Under the pieces are notes generated by a model. It worked only from the letters and a program-made list of their open reading frames with translations. It made no database searches and was not told where the DNA came from. The translations under genes and the position numbers were made by a program. From NCBI GenBank assembly GCA_030549335.1, contig CM060195.1, positions 8,215,001 to 8,279,000 of the forward strand: 64,000 nucleotides of DNA, in the 5' to 3' direction. This document shows positions 1-13,030 of the stretch, piece by piece (the first letter of the stretch is position 1; each line of letters begins with the position of its first letter). This DNA comes from Pontederia crassipes. Lineage: Eukaryota > Streptophyta > Magnoliopsida > Commelinales > Pontederiaceae.

Positions 1-1620
1 TACCCATACATGAACACTTAGATGAATTCGAGATCAGACAACACATTTCAAGAAGCCAACTCGAGCAAACAGCAAGAGAAAGATGTCTTTCCATGTCATG
101 CCTACAGATTCCCTCGCAGTAGAAGGGGGAAGCTTCCTCTAAATTTTATGGTAAGAAAGATAACAGAGTTGGTGAACAAAAACTGGATAGTTAACACCTA
201 AGAACCAGACAACTAAGGGGGACCACGAGTAGATTCCTTGGGCCAAAAAAAACTAGAAGAAAAAGACAAAAAAATAGCTACATACATAGATGGGGATTAG
301 CCGATAGAACTACTCCATACTTGACATAGGGGAAGCTTCGTCTGAGGTATTTGGAGGCATCAAAGGACAAAAAGAGCGGGCAGCTAGCAAGAGCAAGAGG
401 GGTTGAAGGAAACAAACTAATGGGCTCCCGAATCGACAATTTGAATCCCCATTATTTCTAAAGGGAGCTAAAGAGGAGGTTGCCTCCATCAACCTCCCTT
501 CTTCTTCTTTTATTTTTTTTTTCCTTTCTTCTTTTCCCTTTTTCTAGTTTTCCTAATGTGTAACTAAATCAGCCAACTAGTGGTTAGTGGATGTTGATCT
601 TGAGATGTTTATGTTCTCTTTTTACTTTTTTATTCTTCTCGTGTGTTAGATTATCGATTTCTCTACTATTCAATTGAATCATGTCATATTTTGTTTTGTT
701 TAAATCTGTTGAAATGATTATGTGTATTAATTGAGCTTTAGAGCATGTCTCAAATGCAACCAGAGGTACCCTTAGTTTAATTGAATGTTGAGAATTATAG
801 AGGCTGAATAGAGTTCTCTTCTTGTAACTTGGACAAACCCTACTTCTGCAATTTCGATGTTTTTGTGATGGTGATTGATAGTCATTAGTTTAGGCAACGC
901 TTGTTCTTTGATTCTCAACCCGATATGGATGTTCACAATTCTAACCATAGATGTTCTCACCCGAGAGGGCTATCTTCACAAATGGAAGTTCAACTCAGAG
1001 GTCGTTTTGGATCTTTAGTTATCTCCTAAGGAACCCGATAGGCTGAGATTGTGCAAAACTAGCTCAATCCCTAAGAATTTGATTCATCTATCATCTCATT
1101 GCACATGAGAGAGACGCTTGAGCTAAATAGATGTTTCCATCAGCATGCGCGAGTGACATTGATGAGCCAAGTGATGTCTATCACAATATCTGAGAGGCAG
1201 TCTAAAATCTTAATCATAATTTAAAGCACATAGAATACTAATCCCATGTGAAACATCCCACCTAGTGTTTATCTACATTGATCTTTATCTACTTTTGCAT
1301 TAAAACCCCATAAAAGTTCGAGTAGTTTTATTTGTTGTGATTTCTGGTTTGTAGCATTTCACTTTCTCATTTTGAACAATACCTAATAGACTTAGCTCTC
1401 CCATCTAAATGGTTTCAATCAAGTGTGAACATTTCAACTTTGTCCCCGTGGATCGACCATGTGTCGTATACTTGCGATTCTCGTAGTGATAGTGTAGAGG
1501 ATTTATAAATTTTAAAGTTTAATTTGATATTTTTCCTATGAAGTAAGGGTAGTTGCTCGTGTGGGAGTAACCATATGTCTAGGGGTAATTGCTCCTAATA
1601 CGTGACCCTTTCACACAAAG
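1..1620. mobile_element. Decayed LTR-like remnant
   Basis: No gene is visible. The stretch has the texture of an Athila/Tat gypsy LTR: a pyrimidine-rich tract near 500-540, a segment near 600-740 resembling the middle of the next LTR (around 2.2-2.4 kb), and near 1440-1500 a phrase about a 'gtggatcgacc' word of the kind found near the ends of such LTRs. Borders, orientation and relation to the following LTR are unclear. Short open frames here carry no recognisable domain. Confidence 0.35.
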
Positions 1621-1639
1621 TGCATTATATTTTTATATT

Positions 1640-3513
1640 TTGTGCCCTTCACATCACACGATTTTCGACGAATTAGATACCCTGGGAGAAGCTTCAAATG
1701 GGGATATCTGGTAGCTACTTTGGAAGGAGCTTGACATGGGGGTATCTGACATTACTAAGAAGGAGAGCTAAACTGGCAGAAAAGCACAGCATGTTCATCT
1801 AATGCCTAACACATATGCAAGGAATCACAATTGATTTTGTATCAAGGAAATGACTTCCTACACAAGAACGGACAAGTGTCACACATCCACCTTCCTAATG
1901 AAGGAAAGAGAGAGGAATCAAAAGAATCAAAGAGAAAAGGTCGTGTACTGGATTGGGTAGTTGTCATGCACATAATGGCTAGACAAAAAAGCAGATGTTG
2001 TACAAGTAGACAAGTGTCAAAGATTTGATGATGGACAAAAGTGATGCTTGAATATAAAAAGGAAAAAAAAAGAATGTTTCTTGGGGGCCAACCATTGGTG
2101 GGCAAGGAGAGAGGCTGCTTGAGGATTGGAGGAGGCCAACCATAGAAGCCACTTTGGAGAGGAAGAAGACTAGCGAGAGGGGAAGATGGAGCTCTATTTC
2201 TGTTGCATTTTTTGCTTTTCTTACTTCCTTTTAATTGCTATTTATCTAGTTTCCTCTATTGAACTATTCTTAGTTTTCGGATGATGATTTTTGTGTTGTA
2301 ATCCCCATAGTTATGCATAACTAATTAGCCGTCAAGGCTGGGGACTTTCTTGATGGGATCGAACTCTTTCGATTATATTTACTTTAAAGTTTGATATTCT
2401 TATTTTGGGTTTGAATAGTTATACGTTTTCTGTGTTATGTAATGCTTTTTACCACGAATAGAAATGTTTATGGTTGATGATGTGTTAGCTTGTAATCTCA
2501 CATCTCTTCTCTTAATGACTGGTGATATTTTTTTTTGCAACAAAATCCTAATATGGGCATATGTTGTTGAACAGCCTAGCTATGAGACGAGAGTTAGCTA
2601 GATTCCTTGGGACGAGGAAGACTAGACTTGAACCAAGAGAAAAGAGTCTAGGAAAGTAACATTTTGCCTTCGTTTGATTGTGTGATTGGGTTAATGAAAA
2701 TGGTGCTTTAATTGCCGATGTGTCATAATGTAATCTCCCATCTCTCTTCTTGATGAATGATTTCTCTTTTTTCTACAATGAGATCCTGAGAAGGCCATTT
2801 GTTGTGGGACAGTGTAGCACTGAGGTTAGCTAGTTGTATTAGGAAATTTAGCGGAGCTCAAGCCGAGAAGAAAGAGCTCAGGGGAGTAATCCTATATGTG
2901 CTTGAATTTGCAATCTAAGAATGAGAGAGGAGAGGCTTAATACAAGAGAACTATGATCCATTTTCATGATTTATTAATAGGTTTCGCATTCAATTTAAAT
3001 GAATCTCTTAGGCATAGCTAATTGATGTTCATCCCCAATGAGAATTCCCTAGTCTTGATGACTTAATCTTGACTTTCTTGTTCTATTTTTATAATTTAAC
3101 CAAAAATGTAGAAAATACACAAAACGAAAATCATAAAATTGTTATATTTCTGCAATATTGATTTCAACAATTTTAGTTTACTTCTTTTATCATCCAAATC
3201 ATATTCTCTCCTCTTATTGCTACAAAAGTTTAAAAATAATTACAACTTAAGTCAATGAGGTACGATCACATACTATACTAGGATGAAGGTTGTGCGCTTG
3301 CGGCCTGAGATGTATATGTTGAGATTTATAAATTTTAAAACTTGTCGATAAGAGTAGCTTGAGTGGGGGCTCCATACGTTTGAATTCCCTTATTGCGAAG
3401 TTGAGTAATCCTATAAGAGCACATATGTTTGAGATTTTGCCAAGTTAATTTTGAGATACTTTCATACTTTGCGATACTCTGGATCCCAATCCTTTATTGT
3501 AAAGCATTACACA
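1640..3513 (+). mobile_element. 5' LTR of an Athila/Tat-like Ty3/gypsy element (decayed)
   Basis: The segment from about 1820 to 3510 has a second copy further right: 1820-2230 matches 8274-8683 in the same orientation, and about 2240-3510 matches 9170-10464 in reverse complement. It is followed at 3514-3540 by a phrase beginning caagtttttgacaccgttg, a decayed form of the sequence that follows 5' LTRs in Athila/Tat elements. I read it as the 5' LTR of an element whose 3' LTR starts near 7969. The left border near 1640 is a guess. There is no intact gene. Confidence 0.5.
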
Positions 3514-3742
3514 ACAAGTTTTTGACACCGTTGTAGAGGAGAGTTTTGAATTTGTTTCTAAACTTTTTTTGTTTGATTGGAATATGATATCATTGTTTTA
3601 TACCGCTTTATTATTTATAACCATACTTGTTTGTCCATTTATGTTTAAGTTTTCTTTTTCTCTTGACTTTCATTTTTGTCTAGTTAACTTGAAATTATCA
3701 TTGTTTTATAATCCATTCCACTATTCATAATCAATACCTTAC

Positions 3743-5959
3743 TATAACGCTCCGAGACTCACGTCACTTTCACGTGATCAGAGTTATTTCAAAAATGCTA
3801 CACAATTTTCAATAAAACTAATTTTCTAAAATAAAGTCTATAAAGTGTGGAATTATTAATAAGAACATTTAAAAATCCATATGTCAAAGGAGTTCCATAA
3901 CTCCACAATACCAAAATGTGAAAAACTAATGACCAATAAATAAATATAGTGGGACATAGTTCCACACCATGTGCAACATCTCTGTCACTGACCAGCATCA
4001 CCATCTTCTATCATCATCATCTCACTTGCATGAATCTAGATGCAGAAAAAATCCATGAGTATAAAAATACTCAGTACGTAGAGTCTAACCATAACAATAA
4101 TCAATAATCAATAATTCTCAATAGAAGAAATATCCACACGATACGATAAATAATAGAGCATTGGATGGATCAAAGAATAAGAGCTCAACAAATTAAAGCC
4201 ATATATCAATAAGGAGGATTAGGAAAGAGGATCAAAAATATCGATCAATGATAATTAACAATTAACAATAATCAATGATGTCTAAGAACTATAGCACTAT
4301 CCAATTTAATAATTTCAAATCAATATTAATATCAATGGTCATTGGCCAATAATAATTTTCATTCGATTCAATGGGCGGAGGCACATGATCATGATTCAAT
4401 TTAATTCAATTTCCATTCAATTCTATTTAATTCAATGTTTGGAGTCATCGGAGCGCTCAGTCAATATTTAAGGGGAACTCAATGTCTCTTTCATTAGGTC
4501 AGTGGAGGACCTAATAGTGCTAAACAATAATTCATAATGACGGGGGACCATGACCAATCACAAGAGCTTCCCTAAAGTATGACGTCTAGGTACACTATCT
4601 ACCTCATACAACACGATAAAAATATGACCCAATGGGCTTAGAGACAATTGAAAAATATGGGGACCCAATAGTTTTCATCTTTTATCTTGCTTACCTAAGA
4701 TACCTATCTTTAACAATTTAGTTTAGGTTAAACAAAGACCCAATCAGGGAAAAACTACTAGATCAATACTATAATAAATCATATGATCATATGGAATAAT
4801 AATATCAACAATCTCAAAATCAGATTTAAAAGATATGATGATGTTAGATCTAATAATAATATGATCATGGATAATCAAAAATGATTAATCATAATAAATA
4901 TTCAATTATCCATAGTACAATATTCAAAAATAGCTTTTTTGCCCTCAAACCCTGCTCGTGTCGAGTAGAACTCGGGTCATATTCGGAAATAGCAAAAAAT
5001 CCCTCGACAGGGTCAAAATCGAGCCGAGTGTACGATGAACTCGGGCTAAGTTGGCCGGTTCACATTCAATTCCATGCACCGCACCCGAGTCGTGCTGAAG
5101 CCACAACCCGGGTCGGGTCAGTAAGAACTCGGGCCGAGTTGAACAACTCAGTCCGATTCCAAATCTAACTCAGTCTGGATTCCATACAATTTGGGCCGGG
5201 CAGAATAGAACCCGGGTCGATTTTGCCGTCAACGTAGAAACGCATTCCGACGTGACTTTCTGATCACCATAACCATGATATCCAAACTATGCGAAAACTA
5301 TATCAATGAAATCTCAGTACAAAGAAGAAGGGAATAGGATTCCATGTCGCGGAAAATCGACGCCATGGGATTCCCTATACATACCTAAAGTTGGCTGAAA
5401 AATCAACTGAAATCCCTATGGTGCACGAGTGCCCAGCCTTTGAACTTTGGCCAGTGATATCTCCGCGACGTGACATTGAAACTCGCGTTCGTCACCTTGA
5501 GGCTTCTCTCCTATGTCGGAGCTTCGAGATTAGCTACCGAATGCCCTCTGAAACATCTCGATTTATGTGAAAATGGAGGACAATGTGGGGCACGTATTAC
5601 AAAAATTTTATTTAGTTGAAAGGGAGTTTCCAACCACCCTTTAATGTTTATTTATATATGTAGGTTAGGGTTACCACTTCTATTAGGCCTTAAACTCTTT
5701 TCCAATCAATATTGGACATCCATCACTAAATAATCACCCCATATTTTTTAGATTTAATTAAATCTAAATTAACTTAATAATCCCATAAATATCTCCATAA
5801 CAATTTCACCTCTTCTCAAACTCTATTTTCCCTTTCCAACTTCTCCCATAATTTTCATCAATTTTGAAATTAAATCATCCCATAATATTAATAATAATTT
5901 TTCAGATCTCTTTAATGAATAAAATATTTATTTATTTATAAAAAATCAAGGTCGTTACA
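3743..5959 (+). mobile_element. Solo LTR of a second gypsy-like family nested in the Athila-like element
   Basis: It begins tataacgctccgag and ends gtcgttaca, a decayed TGTAACG..CGTTACA LTR-type border pair. The flanks are cttac on the left and attac on the right, a five-base duplication with one mismatch. The 2.2 kb segment interrupts the internal region of the surrounding Athila-like element. It contains a cluster of 'actcggg/ccgagt' words around 4960-5210. A more decayed relative appears at about 48.1-49.0 kb. No internal coding region follows, so a solo LTR is the simplest reading. Confidence 0.45.
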
Positions 5960-7968
5960 ATTACTCGTGGTATCTATCATGTTTAGGACTCACAAATTAA
6001 GTCATACTACCGTCAAAGTTAAAGTCAAGTTTTAGAATTCCATATTGGAGCCATGGGTATTTCATAAAATCAACAGACACTTAACTAATGCATAGAAAAG
6101 TCAATCTGAAGATTAAGTTGGAGAAAATTTCATGAGGTAGCAACAAAAGCAAAATGCAGTCATTGAGCAACTATGTATGGTAGTAAATGTTCTACAAGCT
6201 GAATCTCACACCTTGGAGGATAAATTTTTTTCTGCAATCCAATTCCAAAACTCGGCAAACTCAATCTGCCGATCTATAGCTGAAAGAAAGAAAGAGATGA
6301 ATGAAGAGAAAAAAGTGATTATGTAGGTGAAGAATAATGAACCATCTATAGCTGAAGTTGAAGCTAGCAATCAGAAAAATATTTCAACAAGTAGTATCAA
6401 TTCTGTAATTTTACATTCAACCCTGACCATCACACAAGTTGAAGCTGCAAAGAAACTTGTGGCACTTAAAGCACAAGTCAAGAAACTTAGTGAAGAGGCT
6501 ACTCCCATGGTACCAATAGTGAATCACATTGAAGACCCACTCCTGAGGTTCCTATCGAATGAAGAAAAAATTTTAGAAGACTCATATCCTAATTTTTTTT
6601 TTGAAGAAACTGTCATATACTTTCACTAGTTTGTTTTCATACTGCCCACAAGTAATAAGTACCCTCATTTGTGATGAATATAGCAACTTAATTCATTTGG
6701 TGGCTACACTGGAGATGAATTACTTAATGCACCCAAAGCAAAGATGAAAACATTCTTGCCTACTTTTATATGTGAGGTTCTTGCACCCAACTATCTAGTT
6801 AAAGTTCCACTTGAGACAATTTCCTCCAAAAGCTAACATGGGATGCTACCAGTTGAAGAATGTCAACATATTACAATCAAATATGAAAGAACATAAAAAA
6901 GAGAAGTGATATGAACTTGAAGAAAGTAACAATTCATTTGAAGAGGATATTTAGAGTTCTAGAGTCTCACACATGTCATTATCCATTGGTCAAAAAGCTA
7001 TTACAACAAAGCCACATGATGAGATTGAAATGGCGAAGGAGGATGTGAAAGTAAAATAATTTTCTTTTCGAATAGAGGGAGGCTACATCCGAATTCAGTT
7101 TGCAAAAAAGCAATGGAACATCCATCTAAGGGATATCAAAGTTTTCCTACTAAAATTTTGAACTAAGAACTTGAATATCTTTTAGCAATCACAATTTTTG
7201 GCATTAGGAGAAGTCAAGGCTTGATGTAAGATGACTTTCATGCATGGTTTGTTTCAAGCATATCTAAACTTGAAATTTCTAATTGACAATGCCCCTTACT
7301 TGGATCAAAGTGACAATTACATGTTTAGAAATATCATCCATCCCCTAGCACTAAGAATCTGCTATTATGACAACTATGAACCCTCGCATGAATCCTCTTG
7401 AGGAATACAAAAATCCTGAAAGTGAAAAGAGTCTGTTGCATGAAATATGTGTGTGGCCACTACTTATAATTATCCGCTAAAAGACATTTTTTTTCAAAAC
7501 TATTACGAATGACAAGAACTTGCTGCATGAAATATGTGAAGATACTATGCATTTTACTGAGCTATTGAGCATATTTTCACCCAATTAGTTATTCTTACTC
7601 TAAGTTTGGGGGAAATTCGGCAGTGAAGTAAGAGAAAAAAACAAAAGAAAAGAAGAGGGTAAAAGTAAGAAAGTTGTATAAAATACCTAAGAGGGATCGT
7701 TGGAACTAGGGGAATGTGCTAAAAGTTAGTATAAACTTGTTAAAGGAGTAAAATTATTTTTTAGAACTTACTTCAGTGGTCTAACTTCAAGTGTATTTAA
7801 TTAACCTAAAATTTGCTAAATGATACTTGAGCAATTATGTATGGTGAGTTTTTTCTTATGGCTAACCATTTCCTTTTGTGGTTGTTGGTGTTGCAATTAC
7901 TGTATTTTGTCTTAAAATTTTAACTTTTACTTGAGGACAAGCAAAATCTCAAACTTGGGGGAGTTCGA
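5960..7968 (+). pseudogene. Decayed internal (gag-like) region of the Athila-like element with polypurine tract
   Basis: Only short broken frames remain; the longest (6327-6629, about 100 residues) is rich in Glu, Lys and Ser and looks like a gag remnant. No protease, reverse transcriptase or integrase motif could be read, so most of pol is missing. The right end (7931-7968) has the phrase 'ttgaggacaagcaaaatctcaaacttgggggag', typical of the polypurine tract and approach to the 3' LTR in Athila/Tat elements. This supports the assignment of the LTRs on both sides. Confidence 0.45.
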
Positions 7969-10464
7969 TGATATGAATTTTTTACTCACTATTACTAAGT
8001 AGAAGCATGATTTTCTTGATCTATGGTTGCAATTAAAGTTTACATTTTTAACCTTTTACCCACCTTTAAGTTCATATATATTATTTTAATATTTTATTAC
8101 AAAATTGATTTATATTGAGATACATTATGATATTTTTATATTTGAGGACATACCCGCATTTGGATAGATCTTCATCGACATAAGGATACCTACCAGATAC
8201 TTGGTGTTGTTGTGAAGAAGAGTTAACCTAGAAGAAAAGGATAAAATGTACGGCTGACGCCTGGCACACTGCAAAGGAATCACAACTGATTTTGTTTCAA
8301 GAAAATAACTTTCTGCACAAGAATGGACAGTGTCACACATTCACTTTCCTGATGAAGGAAAAAGAAAGGAATCAAAGAGAAAAGGTAGTGTACTAGGATA
8401 AATAACTATCACACATTGAATGGTTGGACAAAAAATATATGTTATACAAGGGACTAGTGTCAAAGATTTTATGGTGAACAAAAGTGATGCTAGAATATAA
8501 AAAGAAACAAAATAATGTTGGGGGGCAAGGAGAGAGCTTGAGTGCTAGAGGATGCCGATCATGAAGGAGAGAAGCCACTTTGGAGAGAAGAGGACTAGCT
8601 GAGCCGAGAGGGGAAGCTAAAGCTCTATTTTTGTTGATGTCTGTTACATTTTCTGATTTTCTTACTTCTTTTACATAGACCAATATTATGTCAATGCTTA
8701 GTGCATAAAGTTATCCATTTCTAATTAAACCTTTTACACCTTCACTCTTTTATACATAATGTTTTGTAGAAGTATCCAAATATAATGATCTTTGATTACA
8801 TAAAAAGCTAACAATATTATCTATAAATTTGATCTTTACCTCTTAGCCAAAATCTAATTATAAAGTAATCAAATATTAAGTGCAAGTTCAGTTCATAAAA
8901 ATATCAACTTTAAATTTAACTTTTCGGATTTCACTTGTTTCAGCATTACTGTTTGTGTGGTTGTGCAAATGAGGTGATTCTTAATTGATTCTCTAAAAAG
9001 ATAAGATACTTATCTATATTATATTTACCTCTTAATATAAATCTCATGGAACTATAAATAAATATTAACCTAAAGTTTAGTGCATGAAGCAACTTATTCT
9101 TATTTAAGACTTTTTTCGTCATTTTAAATATAACTCTAAATCTTTGGATGTTTGTGTTGTGTAATGATTTGCAGTAAAGGATTGAGATTGAGAATGTCGC
9201 AAAGTATGAAAGTATCTCAAAGCTAAGTGGACAAAATCTTTATGTGCTCTTGTGAGGGTATTCGCATTCCCAAAAAGGGTATTCAGACGTATGGTGTCCC
9301 ACTCAAGCTACTCCTACCAAAAAAAATTAAATTTATAAATGCCAACATATATTTCTCAAACCGCAAGCTCACAACCTTCATCGTAGTATAGTATGGGGCC
9401 GAACCAAAGAGAGAGAAGTTGTATTTCTTTTTTAAACTTTTGTAGCAATGAGAGAAGAAAATCTTATTTAGATGATAACAAAAGTAAACAAAATTTTCTC
9501 AAATTAGTATTGCAGGAATGTACCAGTTTTGTTATCTTAATTTGTGTATTTTTTAGCTTTTTGATTAAATGATAAAAACATAACTTTAAACCCCAAGATT
9601 AAGCCACAGACAATGTTAACTATCAAGACTAGAGAATTCTCTTTGGGGATGAACATCAACTAGCTACACCTAAGAGATTCAGTTAAGTTGAATGCGAAAT
9701 AAATCAGCAAATAACGAAAATGGATTCCAGTATTCTCGCATTAAGGATCCCTTAAGCCTCTCCTCTCTTGTTTTGAGACTGCAAGCACATATAGGATTTC
9801 TCCTCTTAACTCTTCCCTCTCGGCTTGAGCTCAGTCTCCAATAACTCATTGGCTGAATTTCCTAATAAAACTAGCTAACTTCTTGACTCACTGCTACGTT
9901 GTCCCACAACAAATGACCTTCTCAAGATCTCATTGTAGAAAAAAGAAAACCCATTCATTAAGAAGAGAGATTTATGACACATCGAAATTGAAGTACCATT
10001 TTCATTAACCCAATCACACATCAAACGATGGCAAAAGGTTTAGTTACTCCTCTAGACTATTTTCTCTCGGTTCAAGTCCAATCTTCCTTGACTTAATGGC
10101 TAATTGATCACAAGACATCTAGCTAACAGCTCATAGCTAGGTTGACAATATATACCCCTATTAGGTTTTTGTTGCAGAAGAAGGGAGTACCAGCCATCAA
10201 AAGAAGAGATGAGAGATTACAAGCTAACACATCATCAACCACAAACATTTCTACTTAGGGTAAAAAAACATTACAAAATACAGAGAGCACAGAACTATTC
10301 AAACCCAAATAAGAACATCCAACTCTAAAGTAAGCATAATCGAAAGACTTCAATCCCATCAAGAAATCTCTCAGCCTTGATGGCTAATTAGTTATGCATA
10401 ACTATGGAGCTTACAATAAAAAGCATCATCATCCTAATACTAAGCATTGTTCAATAGAGAAAAC
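7969..10464 (+). mobile_element. 3' LTR of the Athila-like element, disrupted by an inversion
   Basis: The LTR starts tgatatgaa directly after the polypurine tract. Positions 8274-8683 match 1820-2230 directly. From about 9170 to 10464 the LTR continues in reverse complement, matching about 3510 back to 2240. Between them (8684-9164) lies part of an unrelated solo LTR in reverse orientation, whose other half resumes at 10465 in forward orientation. The arrangement is explained by one inversion of about 8684-10464. Confidence 0.5.
8684..9164 (-). mobile_element. Left part of a TGTTGG-family LTR, inverted fragment
   Basis: In reverse complement this contains two to three of the ~187-bp units found in the solo LTR at 20.6-22.5 kb (phrases such as atgcactaaacttt, tgagatttatattaagaggt, catttggata, ttatgtataaaagagt). 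It stops in mid-unit near 8684, and the missing continuation is found in forward orientation from 10465 onwards. No coding potential. Confidence 0.5.
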
Positions 10465-12533
10465 TAAAGATTAAAGTTATAGGTAATTTTCTTAGCTTTC
10501 AATAGAATAAAATGTAGGATCTCAACGGGCACCAAGAGGGGGGTGAATTGGTGTTCTATCGAATATATTGATTTTACGAAAATCATCGCGGAAGCACAAA
10601 ACTGATTTGTTAATTCTTTTAAATCAAAGCAATTCATATAATAAACATAATATGAGAGGGAGTGAGAGAGAGAGAGAGAAAATCAAACACAAACACACGG
10701 TGGTTGTTGATGAGGTTCGGTCAGACCTTGGCCTACGTCCCCGTTCCAACTTTTCGACCTTGAGACCGTCGAAGATTTCACTAATCCCTTCATTTGTTCC
10801 AAATGGGGCAAGAAAAAAAGCCCTTTACATCACTGTCTTTTCTCCGCTTCGAAAGGTAAGGCACACATCTCCTCCAATGAAGCTAATCTATTTCTCTCGC
10901 TCAAGAGGTAAGATTTTGAACCTCTTTTACACAGGAGCTCTCTCAATTTTTTTTAATAAAAGTGTTTCTCTCTTTTACAATTTTATGATCATAAGAAGAG
11001 AAGAGAGAAAGAAGAGAAAGTTATGAAATGAAAACTTCAAGAAATAATCTTTCTTTGATAATTTGAAGTTTTCCTTCAATGAGTGAATGTGTGCATTTGC
11101 CTCTGTCTTTGGCACTCTTTTTATAGCCTTCAGTGTATGAAAAATTCATCCAAAATTTGCTCCACAAATTCCTCTTTTAAATTTGACCGTTACCATTCAT
11201 TTGACTGGGAGGTCGATCCACCACACATCTGCACTGTTTTGATCATAACTTTTTGCACAGTTATCCAAATTAGATGATCTTAGAGTCTATAAAAAGCTAA
11301 CAGAATTCTCTACAACTTTGATGTTCTATCATTCATCAAAATATAATAATATCATGGTCAATTATGTAATTAAAGTTCTGCATAAACTTATCTCTTTTTT
11401 TTTAAAACTTTTTCAGCATTTTAACTTTAATCTTTTGAGGTTTGTTTCATCAAAATATAATTTTATATGTCATTAAAATTTTAACCCAACATAAAAAAAT
11501 CACTTCATTTGGATACTAGTATGAAAGGTTATGTATAAAAGAGTAAATATTTAAAAAGTTTAAATTAAAATGAATAACTTTATGCACTAAATTTTTAATT
11601 AATATTGGACTATGATCCCATTAGATTTTGGATGAATGATAAATATCAAGGTCGTATAAAATTATATTAGCTTTCCATAGAAAAAACATTTCATTTAGAT
11701 ATTTATGCAAAAAGTTATGTATAAAAGAGTTCAGGTTGTCAATGGAGTAGCAGAAGCTCGGTTCAAGAAACGAGCGTCTGTTTGTTGTCTATAATGGCTA
11801 TATTCAACGACTAGCTCAAAACGGATGTTTGCTAGAAGAAATGGACGCTCGTTTCAGTGCAAAAAAGTACAAAACGACTATGGAGAAACTTGGAGGTTAT
11901 AAAAAAGATCCAAAATATATCAAGAAGATCAAGACTTTTAAGTAAAAGATAGACAAATACCTGTGTTCATCTAAAAAGTCATATTAAGCTCAAAATTGTA
12001 AATATTTCATTTCCTTCTCTCTTATTCTCGTGTGAGGTTCCAAATTATAAAAGAGAGATTGGTGAGTGTTCTTGCAATATTGTAATAGTTATTTATCTCA
12101 TGAGTGAAAAGAGATTGTGTCTTACCTTTTGAGTGAAGAAAAGGCGGATAATAACTTCTAAGTAGGAGAGGTGTGCCTTATCTCTTGAGGCAAAAAAAAG
12201 CAAGAGTTGTAAATTGGTTCTTCTTGCCTCATTTGGAACAAAGGAAGGGTGTTGTGAAATCTCTGACGGACTCGATGTCAAGAAGTCGGAGCGAGGACAT
12301 AGGCCAAGGTGTGATCAAACCTCGTCAACTAAGTAGCATGCATCTTGTGTTTGTCTTTCTCTCTCCTTCTCCTTCCTACTCTATTATGCATGTGATTGTA
12401 TCATTATTATGCTAGTTTAAAATTTATCAAATCATTTTTTTTGCTTTCACGACATATTTCATGAAATCGATATTTTTTTTATAAAACACCAATTCATCTC
12501 CCATCCCCCCTCTTGGTGCCTTGCGATCCAATA
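10465..12533 (+). mobile_element. Right part of the split TGTTGG-family LTR, itself hosting another copy
   Basis: Forward-oriented LTR sequence resumes at about 10465, is interrupted at 10513-11491 by a second family member, and continues at 11492-12533. It includes two ~187-bp units, a copy-specific core (11750-11880), a TATA-like word ataaaaaag near 11901, a transcribed-region block with 'aagtcggagcgaggac', and the decayed right end 'cttggtgccttgcgatcca' near 12533. The expected end is gatcctaca. Confidence 0.55.
10513..11491 (-). mobile_element. Solo LTR inserted in reverse into another copy of its own family
   Basis: Complete 979-bp LTR: on the plus strand it starts tgtaggatc and ends acccaaca; read in its own direction it runs TGTTGG..GATCCTACA. 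The flanks are taaaa on both sides, a perfect five-base target duplication. Removing it rejoins the host LTR phrase 'tagaataaaa..tcacttcatttggatac', which matches uninterrupted copies. A GA-rich stretch lies at about 10650-10680. Frames inside (for example 10568-11026) are not genes. Confidence 0.7.
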
Positions 12534-13030
12534 TATCGGTATTTCTACAAGGTGTTGCATGGTGGAGACACTCCCTAATGCTATTGCAATATCAAGTTAT
12601 CAATCCATGATTTTCATCTTATCATCTAACTAGGTCTCAACTTTACCTAGATCATTATCCCCATTGAAGGTTGGGGAATGCAATTTTAAAGACTTCTCAA
12701 ACTAGAGTGACTTGAGTTCGTATTTTTTTTTCATAACACGAGCCATACGGTTCATTGTCTCAATTAATTGCATTTGTCCTTTTGAAACATTGGAAGGATC
12801 TCCTTTTTCATACTTAATATACAATAATCAATTAAACATTAACTAGTTAATTAAAAACATGTATACATATGACAACAAACATATATACTCTTTAACTTCA
12901 TATAGCTACTCATGATGGTTGAGCATGGACTTAGAGACAACTTTTTTATAATATATATAGCATAGGTCCTAAGCATGCTCTGATACTAACTCTGACACTC
13001 CAAAAACTCACCCTAAGAGTTGGGGGCAAT
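12534..13030. other. Intergenic; possible decayed LTR/primer-site edge
   Basis: No gene. Near 12975-12990 the plus strand reads gctctgatactaac, which in reverse complement resembles the TGGTATCAGAGC primer-binding site of copia elements. It may mark the edge of another lost element on the minus strand, but no LTR pair could be found. Confidence 0.25.

Noticed and set aside
10513..12533. A foldback DNA transposon with ~500-bp terminal inverted repeats
   Set aside because: The inverted arms are explained by a reverse solo LTR (with taaaa duplication on both sides) inserted in a forward copy of the same family.
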